5,970 nucleotides of DNA from an uncultured Eubacteriales bacterium (GCA_902782795.1 CACZOT010000364.1:1-5970); one strand, 5' to 3'; positions 1-5,757 are shown, counted from the first letter of the stretch. The notes: generated from the sequence alone by a model not told the origin. Numbers and translations are program-made.

Positions 1-50
1 AACTCGTACTCACTCCAGCGGATCTTCGCCGGGCGGATGCTCTCTTCCAC
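1..50 (-). CDS. 5' end of an unrecognised gene, partial (runs off left edge)
   Basis: Reading the minus strand, a GTG at 50-48 opens a frame that continues without a stop to the window edge and gives VEESIRPAKIRWSEYE (first residue would be Met). A strong double SD (GGAGGGAGGAG on the minus strand, roughly 52-62) precedes the GTG, and a promoter with a TTGACA -35 box lies further upstream. These signals together make a real start convincing even though only 16 codons are visible. The gene is divergent from the DUF1836 gene, and the two share a regulatory region of about 190 bp. Sixteen residues are too few to assign a family, and I do not recognise the product. Confidence 0.66.
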   Translation of the reverse strand, partial: MEESIRPAKIRWSEYE

Positions 51-73
51 GTCTCCTCCCTCCGATCTATCTA

Positions 74-105
74 ATATCGTTTATTAGTTTACTGCATATC
101 GCTTA
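74..105. repeat. Tandem 10-bp direct repeat ATATCGYTTA around the divergent promoter
   Basis: ATATCGTTTA (74-83) and ATATCGCTTA (96-105) match at 9 of 10 positions. They start 22 bp apart, about two helical turns, so both copies would lie on the same DNA face. One copy lies at the predicted start point of the minus-strand promoter, the other in its spacer. That position suits a repressor site, but the assignment is inference from spacing only and chance is possible in this AT-rich stretch. Confidence 0.3.
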
Positions 106-114
106 CCATGTCAA
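86..114 (-). promoter_or_regulatory. Sigma-A-type promoter of the left-edge gene
   Basis: On the minus strand there is a consensus -35 TTGACA (114-109), a 17-bp spacer, and TAAACT (91-86) as a -10 matching 4 of 6 consensus bases. Transcription would start near 79, leaving a leader of about 29 nt that contains the SD before the GTG at 50. The perfect -35 and ideal spacing make this the best sigma-A promoter in the window. Confidence 0.66.
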
Positions 115-122
115 CACGTCTA

Positions 123-140
123 TGTGACAATATTATGACA
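123..140. promoter_or_regulatory. Operator-like palindrome between divergent promoters
   Basis: TGTGACAATATTATGACA equals its reverse complement at 14 of 18 positions, with a perfect central AATATT and TGT/ACA ends. It lies upstream of both -35 boxes, about 50-65 bp from each predicted start point, where a dimeric regulator could act on both genes. No regulator is identified. DUF1836 proteins are themselves predicted DNA-binding proteins, so autoregulation is possible but unproven. Confidence 0.33.
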
Positions 141-159
141 TTCCTGCTGTTTTGTCTTA

Positions 160-188
160 TTGCAAAGCGCTCGGAATTATGGTATCAT
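160..188 (+). promoter_or_regulatory. Sigma-A-type promoter of the DUF1836 gene
   Basis: TTGCAA (160-165, 4 of 6 consensus) and TATCAT (183-188, 5 of 6) are separated by exactly 17 bp. The expected start point is near 195. This promoter helps choose the translation start: in-frame candidates at 152 (TTG) and 179 (ATG) lie upstream of the transcript, so 239 is preferred. Confidence 0.58.
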
Positions 189-238
189 GCCTCCAGATGT
201 CCCGGCGCCACGCGCCAGAAAGAGATGTTGAAAACCAC

Positions 239-814
239 ATGGCCTATGATAAAGCCTTTATCGCCGCGAAGCTGCACAAATGGGAAGGCGTGCTGACAGA
301 CCTCGCCCTGCCCGAATATGACCAGCTGCCCGCGCTGGACCTGTACATGGACCAGGTGGTCTCGCTGGTCTCGGGCTATCTGTCCTTCATGCAGCAGGCG
401 GACGCGGAAAAGCTGATCACGCCCAGCACCATCAACAATTACGTGCGCATGAAGGTCATGCCGCCGCCTGTCAAGAAGCGCTACACGCGCGTGCACATCG
501 CCTATCTGGTAATCATCTGCTCGCTCAAGCAGACGCTCTCCATCGCCAATATCCAGCGGCTGCTGCCGCTCGCCCTCACCGAGGACGAGGTGCGCGATAT
601 CTACAACGAGTACATCGATATCTACCGCCTCTCCTGCGTCTCCTTCATCGATCAGGTGCAGGCCTACGCCGCTCATGTCCTCGACCCCGCCTATACCCAG
701 GAGAAGCAGGTCGTAGACCTGGTCTATACCTCCGCTGTCACCGCCTCCCTCGCCAAGCTCCTCACCGAGAAGCTCCTCGCCTATCGCGACGAGAGCGACC
801 TTTCCAAGGTGTAG
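239..814 (+). CDS. DUF1836 domain protein, predicted MerR-like DNA-binding protein
   Basis: This 191-residue protein matches my knowledge of the DUF1836 family of Firmicutes. Recognisable features are LPALDLYMDQVVSLV (residues 30-44), then ITPSTINNYVRMKVMPPPVKK (60-80, described here in part), then RYTRVHIAYLVIICSLKQ (81-98). This block resembles the winged helix-turn-helix of MerR-type regulators: a short helix pair, a turn with PPP, then RY and a hydrophobic helix. The rest is helical and probably mediates dimerisation or ligand contact. There is no signal peptide, and the protein should be cytoplasmic. The start at 239 fits the family's N-terminus and the promoter; AAAGAGATG (219-227) is a moderate SD lying slightly far upstream. 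ATG at 197 (205 aa) is the main alternative but would leave almost no leader. The family's target genes are not known to me, so the regulator role is inference. Confidence 0.86.
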   Translation: MAYDKAFIAAKLHKWEGVLTDLALPEYDQLPALDLYMDQVVSLVSGYLSFMQQADAEKLITPSTINNYVRMKVMPPPVKKRYTRVHIAYLVIICSLKQTLSIANIQRLLPLALTEDEVRDIYNEYIDIYRLSCVSFIDQVQAYAAHVLDPAYTQEKQVVDLVYTSAVTASLAKLLTEKLLAYRDESDLSKV

Positions 815-835
815 CCGGGCCTATTTGGAGGCACG

Positions 836-881
836 GCGGGGCTTTGCCCCGCACCCCGCTTAAGGGCCATTGGCCCTTAAG
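836..881. repeat. Two consecutive perfect hairpins after the DUF1836 gene
   Basis: GCGGGGC-TTT-GCCCCGC (836-852) has a 7-bp stem with a 3-nt loop. It is followed by a 10-bp perfect stem, CTTAAGGGCC (859-868) and GGCCCTTAAG (872-881), with loop ATT. Neither has a T-run, so neither is a classical intrinsic terminator on its own. They start 21 bp after the DUF1836 stop and could stabilise the 3' end of its mRNA. The GGGGC-TTT-GCCCC style matches other hairpins in this window. Confidence 0.7.
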
Positions 882-889
882 AATCCCAT

Positions 890-994
890 ATTGGGGGATT
901 TCTGTAAGACGTAATACAGTTGTCCTCTCGAAAAAAAGAGCTCCGGTATCCTCGCGAAAGGATACCGGAGCCTTTTCCTATACTATCCCCCAAT
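890..994. repeat. 10-bp inverted repeat flanking the terminator
   Basis: ATTGGGGGAT (890-899) is the exact reverse complement of ATCCCCCAAT (985-994). The 85 bp between them contains a small CTGTA/TACAG hairpin (902-919) and the intrinsic terminator at 931-976, giving a nested symmetrical structure. It could be a small palindromic element or one large folded 3' end. There is no transposase and no visible target-site duplication. Confidence 0.45.
931..976 (-). terminator. Intrinsic terminator of the exported-protein gene (possibly bidirectional)
   Basis: A perfect 12-bp stem pairs GCTCCGGTATCC (940-951) with GGATACCGGAGC (960-971) across loop TCGCGAAA. On the minus strand the stem is followed by TC and seven T residues (937-931), a classical terminator for the gene ending at 1092. 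On the plus strand the stem is followed only by CTTTTCC, so it could also stop DUF1836 transcription, more weakly. A related hairpin occurs at 2118-2159. Confidence 0.85.
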
Positions 995-1002
995 TGAGGG
1001 GT

Positions 1003-1090
1003 CCAGGGGGAATCATTCCCCCTGGCAGGGTGCAGGGACGGAGTCCCTGCCGGGGGCCCCCTGGCAGGAGTGCAAGGGCAGAGCCCCCGC
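1003..1090. repeat. Palindrome cluster with two direct-repeat units
   Basis: The cluster contains CCAGGGGGAAT/ATTCCCCCTGG (1003-1025; the arms are separated by one C), GCAGGGAC-GGA-GTCCCTGC (1032-1050), the self-complementary GGGGGCCCCC (1052-1061), and GGGC-AGA-GCCC (1076-1086). Two roughly 33-bp direct copies, at 1018-1050 and 1057-1090, both begin CCCCCTGGCAGG and continue with GTGCA plus a small GG.C/G.CC hairpin. The arm at 1003-1010 can pair with either 1018-1025 or 1057-1064, giving mutually exclusive folds. The cluster ends one base before the TAG stop (1092-1094) of the minus-strand gene. It is non-coding in my reading. Confidence 0.72.
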
Positions 1091-1091
1091 C

Positions 1092-2012
1092 CTACAGCAT
1101 CCGCTCGTCGCGTTCGCGGCGGCGGCGAGCGTCGATGCGCAGCTGCACGCAGAGGATCGCGCCCACACCGAGCGCGGCGATGGCGGCCCCCGGCAGCCAG
1201 GCGGGCGCGCCCCGGCCCGCGTCGTCCGGATCCGGAGCGGTCGCGATCTTCGGCTTCTCCTCCACCTGGATGGCGAGCTCGACCGTCTCCTCCCAGCGCT
1301 CGCCCGCGGCGTTCTCGCAGGAGATCACGAGCGTGCCGCGATTCTCGCCGAGACGGCCCGCGCCGACGAACAGGTTCGTGCGGCCGACGGCCGTCGCGCC
1401 GGGCGCGATCTCGCCCACGAGCACGCTCTGCGGCGCCGCGAGGAAGGGCAGATCGAAGGCGAGCAGAGCGTTGTAGAGCGTGCCTCGGCCCATGTTCATC
1501 AAATCGATCTGGAAAGCAAGGCTGTCCCCCTCGACGGCGCGCTGGGGCAGGAGCACTGCGGAATGCTCCAGGCGCATGGGCTCGTGGATCTCCAGCCAGA
1601 CGCTCTCCACAGAGGTGAACTGCGCGCCGCTGTCGTCCTCGTACTCGCAGGCGACGCGCGCCTCGAACCAGCCCGGCGCGGCGTCCGGCAGGACGTACAG
1701 CGGGAAGGCGATCGCAGCGCTCTCCCCGCGGCCGATGCGCTCCACCCAGACCGAGGCCGCGCCGTCCGGGATGCAGGCCGCGCAGCCCTCCAGGGTGAAT
1801 TTGCAGTTGCGCGCATCGCTGTAGCGGCCGGGGTTCGAAATGGTGACTGTCAGCGTCGCCCGCGCGCCCGCCTCGAGCGGGTATCTGTCCAGAGCGCTTC
1901 CCGCCGCGATCAGCCGCAGGGCCGCGAACCGCCCCGCCGCGCGGGCCGGAGCCGCGCCCAACAGCAGCGTCAGGCAGACCAGAAGCCAAACCTTACGGGA
2001 ACAAAGACGCAT
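1092..2012 (-). CDS. Exported, membrane-anchored protein with two predicted beta-sandwich domains (COG1361/CARDB-like)
   Basis: The 306-residue product begins with a classical signal peptide: a basic start (MRLCSRK), hydrophobic VWLLVCLTLLLGA (8-20), and an ARA cleavage site near residue 25. Two segments follow that read like Ig-like/CARDB or NEW3-type beta-sandwich domains. Residues about 28-143 carry LEAGARATLTVTISNPG and a Cys cluster (C70, C77, C80); about 144-250 carry VEGDSLAFQIDLMNMGRG and a regular GEIAPG turn. A linker leads to one membrane helix (about 272-291) and a basic tail (RRRR at 296-299), so the body lies outside the cell. The ATG at 2012 follows GGGAGGTG at 2028-2021. The frame stays open upstream, but it would run through the intergenic hairpin and the permease 3' end. 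Its place after an ABC exporter operon suggests an accessory role. The family call rests on motif style, not on a database match. Confidence 0.78.
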   Translation of the reverse strand: MRLCSRKVWLLVCLTLLLGAAPARAAGRFAALRLIAAGSALDRYPLEAGARATLTVTISNPGRYSDARNCKFTLEGCAACIPDGAASVWVERIGRGESAAIAFPLYVLPDAAPGWFEARVACEYEDDSGAQFTSVESVWLEIHEPMRLEHSAVLLPQRAVEGDSLAFQIDLMNMGRGTLYNALLAFDLPFLAAPQSVLVGEIAPGATAVGRTNLFVGAGRLGENRGTLVISCENAAGERWEETVELAIQVEEKPKIATAPDPDDAGRGAPAWLPGAAIAALGVGAILCVQLRIDARRRRERDERML

Positions 2013-2035
2013 CGTTTCCCCACCTCCCGCTTCCG

Positions 2036-2068
2036 AGGATATCACGCGCGCCTTACGTTCCGGTGACG
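2036..2068 (-). promoter_or_regulatory. Predicted activator-type promoter of the exported-protein gene
   Basis: On the minus strand, CGTCAC-N5-CGTAAGG (2068-2052) is followed 7 bp later by an extended -10, TGATATCCT (2044-2036). The same elements at the same distances lie upstream of the ABC ATPase gene; 22 of 33 aligned bases are identical. There is no good -35 box, which fits activation by a protein bound to the 11-bp direct repeat. The predicted start point falls close to the SD at 2028, so the leader would be very short. Confidence 0.5.
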
Positions 2069-2117
2069 AAATCGACCGTATCCGCGCCGGGGCGTGCGCC
2101 TCTCCCAAAGAAACCCA

Positions 2118-2159
2118 GGGCCGCGGTATCCTTCCGTGAGGAAACCGCGGCCCATTTTT
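2118..2159. terminator. Terminator-like hairpin between permease and exported-protein genes
   Basis: GGGCCGCGGT (2118-2127) pairs perfectly with ACCGCGGCCC (2144-2153). Inside, TCC/GGA extends the stem after an A-A mismatch, with loop TTCCGTGA. The T-run (2155-2159) is on the plus side, although both neighbouring genes are on the minus strand. On the minus strand the stem is followed by TGGGTTTCTTT, a weaker tract. It lies 15 bp beyond the permease stop, so it probably ends that operon and may also block antisense transcription. Its sequence is related to the terminator at 931-976. Confidence 0.68.
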
Positions 2160-2173
2160 CGAGGGAGCCGCCG

Positions 2174-4978
2174 TTACAGGATCCGGATGTTCTCCACCAC
2201 GGGTTTTCGGAAGATCGGCCGCAGGCGGGCGCGGACGGACAGCGCGCACACGCCCCACAGCAGCGCGAGGAACACGGCGGGCAGCGCGGTGAGAGCGCTG
2301 AGGAGCGGACCAATGGGCCATTGGGACAGCCCGGACGCGCAGGCGGCCACCGCCAGGTACGCCGCCCAGCCGACGCCGCCGCCCACGGCGATCAGGCGCG
2401 TGATCTGGCGCGTATAGCTCCGGACGATCACGCGGCGCGAGGCCCCCACGGCGCGCATGGTGCCGATCTGCCGCTCCTCGGAGAGGATACGCCCGGACAC
2501 GGCGGAATTGATGAGCGCCACGGTGAAGGCGAACACCAGCACGGCGCCCACGGCGAACGCGGAGAGGATCGCGCTCCAAAGGGCCCGGTCCGAGCGCGCG
2601 CGCTCGTATTCGTCGCCGAGCCAGGCTCCGTCCGCGCGCGCGGCGATAGCGGAGAGCCGTTCGGAGATCGCGGCGCGCGTCTGAGCGTCCGGCTCTCCCG
2701 CGAGGGTGATCTCAAAGCGCGTATAGTTGGCGTCCAGGCCCAGGGCGGCGAGGCCCTGCTCGGTGGTGACGACGGTGACGTCGCCCGTGAAGCCGTCCGG
2801 TCCCTTCCGCGACACCGCGCCGATGAGGGGCGAGGCGTCCCGGCGCGTGACGTCCTCGGGGTACTGCCCGTCGCGGCCCTTCGCTTCCCAGCTCATGAAC
2901 CAGGCCAGGTCGATCCGCTCCCCGGCGAAAAACGTATCGTTCTCGTGGATGATCTTCTCCTCCGGCATGCCCTCCTGCATGTAGCGCTGCGCGTAACTCT
3001 CATCCGTGGAGGAGCGGCCGTAGCCGTAGCCGTAGGAAAAGGCGCCCGCGCCGGGATCCACGCTGAAGGTCATGTGCTCGAAATAGCTCTGCGGAGCGGC
3101 GACGACGACCTCGCGCCCGGCGTTGATCGCCTCGATATCGATCCGCCCGTCGTAGACGGAGCCCTCCATCTGGGCGAGGGACTGATCGTCCACGGCGATC
3201 AGCCGCACGGGGAGGAGCTCCCGGTCGATGCCGAACCGCTCGCGGAAGAGGCGGTACTTCTCGTGCTCGGGCCACTCGCCCGCGAGGTCCTCCGCCCACA
3301 GGCGCCCGCCCATGTCCAGGACGTACCGCGCGTAGGCGGGGCCCTCCGGGAAGTAGCGGGAAAAATCCGGATCCCAGCCGTCGCCGGTGATATAGGCGCT
3401 GGGCTCGTCCAGGAGGATATTCACCACGCCCTCCTGGAGCGTGGCCACGTTCCCGACCAGGGGCGTGTTCTGGATATCCCGCTTGTCCAGGGCGCTCAGG
3501 CGCCTGTTGCCAAAGTCCCAGTTGCCGTAGTCCATCTCCCGGCCCCAGCCCAGCGAGATCACGTAATCATACGGAATGGTATTGGCCAGGTTCTGCAGAA
3601 ACGTCGCCCCGAAGAACGAGAACGCGGCCACCAGCAGTGTTCCCGTCAGCACCAGCGCCATGATGGCGACGGAGCGGCCGCGGTGGAAGCTCAGATCGCG
3701 CGCGGCGAGGAGGGCCTCCGGGAGGAAGCGCTTGCGGCTCCGGGTGTGAGTAACCTTCTGGCGGCGGAGCATCTCCACGTCGCGCAGGGCCTGCATGGGG
3801 CTGACGCACGCGGCTTTCCGGATGGGCCGGGCCGAGGCCGCGGTCAGGAAGAGCGCGCTCATGCCCGTCACCGCCCCCACCAGGAGCGGCGGCGCGGAGA
3901 AGACGGCCGCGGGCAGGATGCGGCACAGCGCCCAGAGGACCAGCAGCGCGCCTCCCACGCCCAAGGGAAGGGTCGCGAGGCCCAGGCCCAGCGTCTCGCG
4001 GCGCAGGATGCGGCGCAGCTGGGTCTGCGTGGCGCCGATGGCCCGCAGCATGCCCACCTGGGCGCGGCGCTTGTCCGCGTTGGCGGAAACCGCCGCCGCC
4101 ACGCCCGCCATGGAGGCCCCCACCAGCGCCAGGGCGATCGCCGCAATGCCCAGCAGCACCCCGCGGTTCATCAGCACAAATTCCAGGATCTCCCCGTTGA
4201 GGCGCAGGGCATCCCCGACCGTCCTGTCGGCGGACCAGCGCACGGCGATCTGCTCCGCGTACGGCGCGAAAAAATCCCGCAGCGCCATGAGCCGGGAAGG
4301 CCAGCCCACGGCCTGCACGAAGGTGTTGATCACGGGACGGCTCCCCACGACGAGGGGCTCCTCCGCGCTCACCCAGGCGCAGGCCAGAGCTGCCGCCAGC
4401 GGGTCCCCCTCGGGCTGGAAGGCGTCCAGCGTCGCCTGGTTGGCCACGAGCCCGGTGATGGTGAAGGCGCGCTCTTCCGTCGCGGCCATGGTCTTTTCGC
4501 CGTCCCAGCCCGCGAGCGTCAGCGTGATGGAATCCCCCACCTTCGCCTCTGCGCGCATGCGCCACAGGGCCGCCGGCTCCACGGCGATCTCGCCCGGCCG
4601 CTCGGGCCAGCGCCCCTCGGTCAGGCGCGCGTGCAGGACCCGGACGGCGTCCCCGTCGTACGAGGCCGCGGCAAAGGATTCGCGCTCGTTCTTCCCCACG
4701 GCGGCGAAGAGGAGCCGCTGCTCCGTCGCGCGCATCCGGAAGCCCTCGGGAAAGAGGGAGGCGAGCTCCGCTCCTTCGGAATTGAGGAAGCGCCAATCCG
4801 CCTCGCCGTAGGTATCCCGGTAGTGCCTCTCGTAGCTGGCCAGCAGGCACCCGGTTCCGAGGACGCAGACCGAAAGGAAGAACACCGCCAGCGTGATGCC
4901 GATGAACAGCACCCTGTTCTGGCTGCGGCGCTGGCGCAGATTGCTGGATACGATCGTGCCGATGGTCACCTTACGCAT
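2174..4978 (-). CDS. ABC transporter permease, two FtsX/MacB-type domains
   Basis: This 934-residue membrane protein is the permease of a MacB/LolC/Bce-class (type VII) ABC system. The predicted layout is TM1 (about 22-47), an extracytoplasmic domain (48-267), TM2-4 (about 268-297, 328-354, 360-383), a cytoplasmic link (384-436), TM5 (437-461), a larger external domain (462-802), and TM6-8 (803-827, 860-882, 889-914). Each half carries the FtsX-type cytoplasmic motif after its second helix: RRAQVGMLRAIGATQTQLRR (304-323) and ERQIGTMRAVGASRRVI (835-851). This gives the 4+4 helix pattern of a fused duplicate, so one chain may serve both half-sites. The ATG at 4978 overlaps the ATPase stop by 8 bp and has SD AAGAGGGTG (4993-4985), implying translational coupling. 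An upstream in-frame ATG at 5029 lies inside the ATPase gene and gives a poor N-terminus. The substrate cannot be read from the sequence; peptides, antibiotics or lipids are typical for the class. Confidence 0.93.
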   Translation of the reverse strand: MRKVTIGTIVSSNLRQRRSQNRVLFIGITLAVFFLSVCVLGTGCLLASYERHYRDTYGEADWRFLNSEGAELASLFPEGFRMRATEQRLLFAAVGKNERESFAAASYDGDAVRVLHARLTEGRWPERPGEIAVEPAALWRMRAEAKVGDSITLTLAGWDGEKTMAATEERAFTITGLVANQATLDAFQPEGDPLAAALACAWVSAEEPLVVGSRPVINTFVQAVGWPSRLMALRDFFAPYAEQIAVRWSADRTVGDALRLNGEILEFVLMNRGVLLGIAAIALALVGASMAGVAAAVSANADKRRAQVGMLRAIGATQTQLRRILRRETLGLGLATLPLGVGGALLVLWALCRILPAAVFSAPPLLVGAVTGMSALFLTAASARPIRKAACVSPMQALRDVEMLRRQKVTHTRSRKRFLPEALLAARDLSFHRGRSVAIMALVLTGTLLVAAFSFFGATFLQNLANTIPYDYVISLGWGREMDYGNWDFGNRRLSALDKRDIQNTPLVGNVATLQEGVVNILLDEPSAYITGDGWDPDFSRYFPEGPAYARYVLDMGGRLWAEDLAGEWPEHEKYRLFRERFGIDRELLPVRLIAVDDQSLAQMEGSVYDGRIDIEAINAGREVVVAAPQSYFEHMTFSVDPGAGAFSYGYGYGRSSTDESYAQRYMQEGMPEEKIIHENDTFFAGERIDLAWFMSWEAKGRDGQYPEDVTRRDASPLIGAVSRKGPDGFTGDVTVVTTEQGLAALGLDANYTRFEITLAGEPDAQTRAAISERLSAIAARADGAWLGDEYERARSDRALWSAILSAFAVGAVLVFAFTVALINSAVSGRILSEERQIGTMRAVGASRRVIVRSYTRQITRLIAVGGGVGWAAYLAVAACASGLSQWPIGPLLSALTALPAVFLALLWGVCALSVRARLRPIFRKPVVENIRIL

Positions 4979-5684
4979 GCCCGGCACCCTCTTCCTCCCG
5001 AGCGAGCGGATCGAGGCTGTCGAAGACAATTCGGCCGTCCTCCAGGCGCAATATGCGCTCGGACTGCTCGGCGATGCGCAGATCGTGCGTAACGAGGACG
5101 AGCGTCGTTCCCGTCTCCACGCTCGTCTCCCGCAGCAGCTCCAGCACCTCGCGGCCGGATTTGCCGTCCAGGTTGCCGGTGGGCTCGTCCGCGAAGAGGA
5201 TCGCGGGCTTGTTGGCCAGAGCCCTGGCGATGGCCACGCGCTGCTGCTGCCCGCCGGACATGGCCCCGGGCAGATGATCGAGCCGGTGGCCGATGCCCAG
5301 GCAATCGATCAGTTTTTGGATGTGCTTCTCGTCCGGCTCGCCGCCGTCCAGCATCACGGGCAGGAGGATGTTCTCGTAAGCGGTGAGCTCCTGCACGAGG
5401 TTATAGGCCTGGAACACGAAACCGAAGCGCCTCCGCCGCAGGATGGAGAGCTGGTCGTCCGTGTAGCGGTCCAGGGCCTCGCCCTGAAAATCGATGCGGC
5501 CGGACGTCGGATTCTCCAGGCCGCCTAACATGTGCAGGAGCGTGGATTTGCCCGAGCCGCTTGGGCCTGTGATGGCCACGAACGAGCGCTTTTCGATCGC
5601 TAGGGTGACTCCGTCGACCGCCTTGACCTTCGCCTCGCCGCTCAGGTACGTTTTTTTCAGGTTTTCGCAGGAAAGGATCGTCAT
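4971..5684 (-). CDS. ABC transporter ATP-binding protein (LolD/MacB-type)
   Basis: The 237-residue product is a complete nucleotide-binding domain that hydrolyses ATP to drive the permease encoded next to it. Visible motifs are Walker A GPSGSGKS (40-47), Q-loop Q92 in FVFQAYNL, signature MSGGQQQR (142-149), Walker B AILFADEP with catalytic E167 (161-168), D-loop NLD (171-173) and H-loop H200 in LVTHD. The length, the TAYEN segment and GQQQRVAIARAL are typical of the LolD/MacB/BceA subfamily. The ATG at 5684 is chosen because GGGAGG (5698-5693) is spaced 8 bp upstream. A GTG three codons earlier (5693) overlaps that SD and is unlikely. It is the first gene of a two-gene operon; its TAA overlaps the permease start in GCATGCGTAA. 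Apart from Met in place of the usual Leu in the signature, I see no missing catalytic residue. Confidence 0.96.
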   Translation of the reverse strand: MTILSCENLKKTYLSGEAKVKAVDGVTLAIEKRSFVAITGPSGSGKSTLLHMLGGLENPTSGRIDFQGEALDRYTDDQLSILRRRRFGFVFQAYNLVQELTAYENILLPVMLDGGEPDEKHIQKLIDCLGIGHRLDHLPGAMSGGQQQRVAIARALANKPAILFADEPTGNLDGKSGREVLELLRETSVETGTTLVLVTHDLRIAEQSERILRLEDGRIVFDSLDPLAREEEGAGHA

Positions 5685-5704
5685 TCCCCTCACCTCCCGC
5701 CATT

Positions 5705-5737
5705 ACGATAACATGCCAACCTTACGGAAACGTGACG
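5705..5737 (-). promoter_or_regulatory. Predicted activator-type promoter of the ABC operon
   Basis: On the minus strand, CGTCAC-N5-CGTAAGG (5737-5721) is followed 7 bp later by extended -10 TGTTATCGT (5713-5705). The two CGT half-sites start 11 bp apart, a period typical of OmpR/PhoB-family response regulator sites. The position is equivalent, base for base, to the element upstream of the exported-protein gene. The -35 region is poor, consistent with a need for an activator. The SD begins only about 6 bp after the -10, so the leader would be about 15 nt. Confidence 0.52.
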
Positions 5738-5757
5738 CCTTGCGCCTACGTTCTCCT

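Noticed and set aside
152..238. Upstream starts (TTG 152, ATG 179, ATG 197) for the DUF1836 gene
   Set aside because: 152 and 179 precede the predicted transcript start near 195, and 197 would be almost leaderless. The added residues do not resemble the family.
890..994. Insertion sequence or complete transposon
   Set aside because: There is no transposase and no visible target-site duplication; only short inverted arms around a terminator.
836..1090. CRISPR array or tandem repeat locus
   Set aside because: Repeats are few and imperfect and have no unique spacers of regular length. No cas genes are present.
844..1989. Open frames on both strands over the exported-protein gene and the adjacent hairpin array
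   Set aside because: Compositionally biased shadows of the real minus-strand gene; several run through the terminator and palindromes.
2013..2579. N-terminal extension of the exported protein to 495 residues
   Set aside because: The extension crosses the hairpin at 2118-2159 and the permease 3' end and is Arg-rich. The ATG at 2012 has a strong SD and opens directly into a signal peptide.
2063..5092. A plus-strand open frame of about 1009 codons antisense to the permease gene
   Set aside because: Its translation is rich in Arg, Ala, Gly, His and Gln with no domain or membrane pattern. The opposite strand encodes a clear FtsX-type permease. Long antisense frames are expected in GC-rich DNA.
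5685..5693. GTG at 5693 as the ATPase start
   Set aside because: It overlaps the SD GGGAGG-TG itself, leaving no spacing. The ATG at 5684 is correctly spaced and matches the usual N-terminus of the family.
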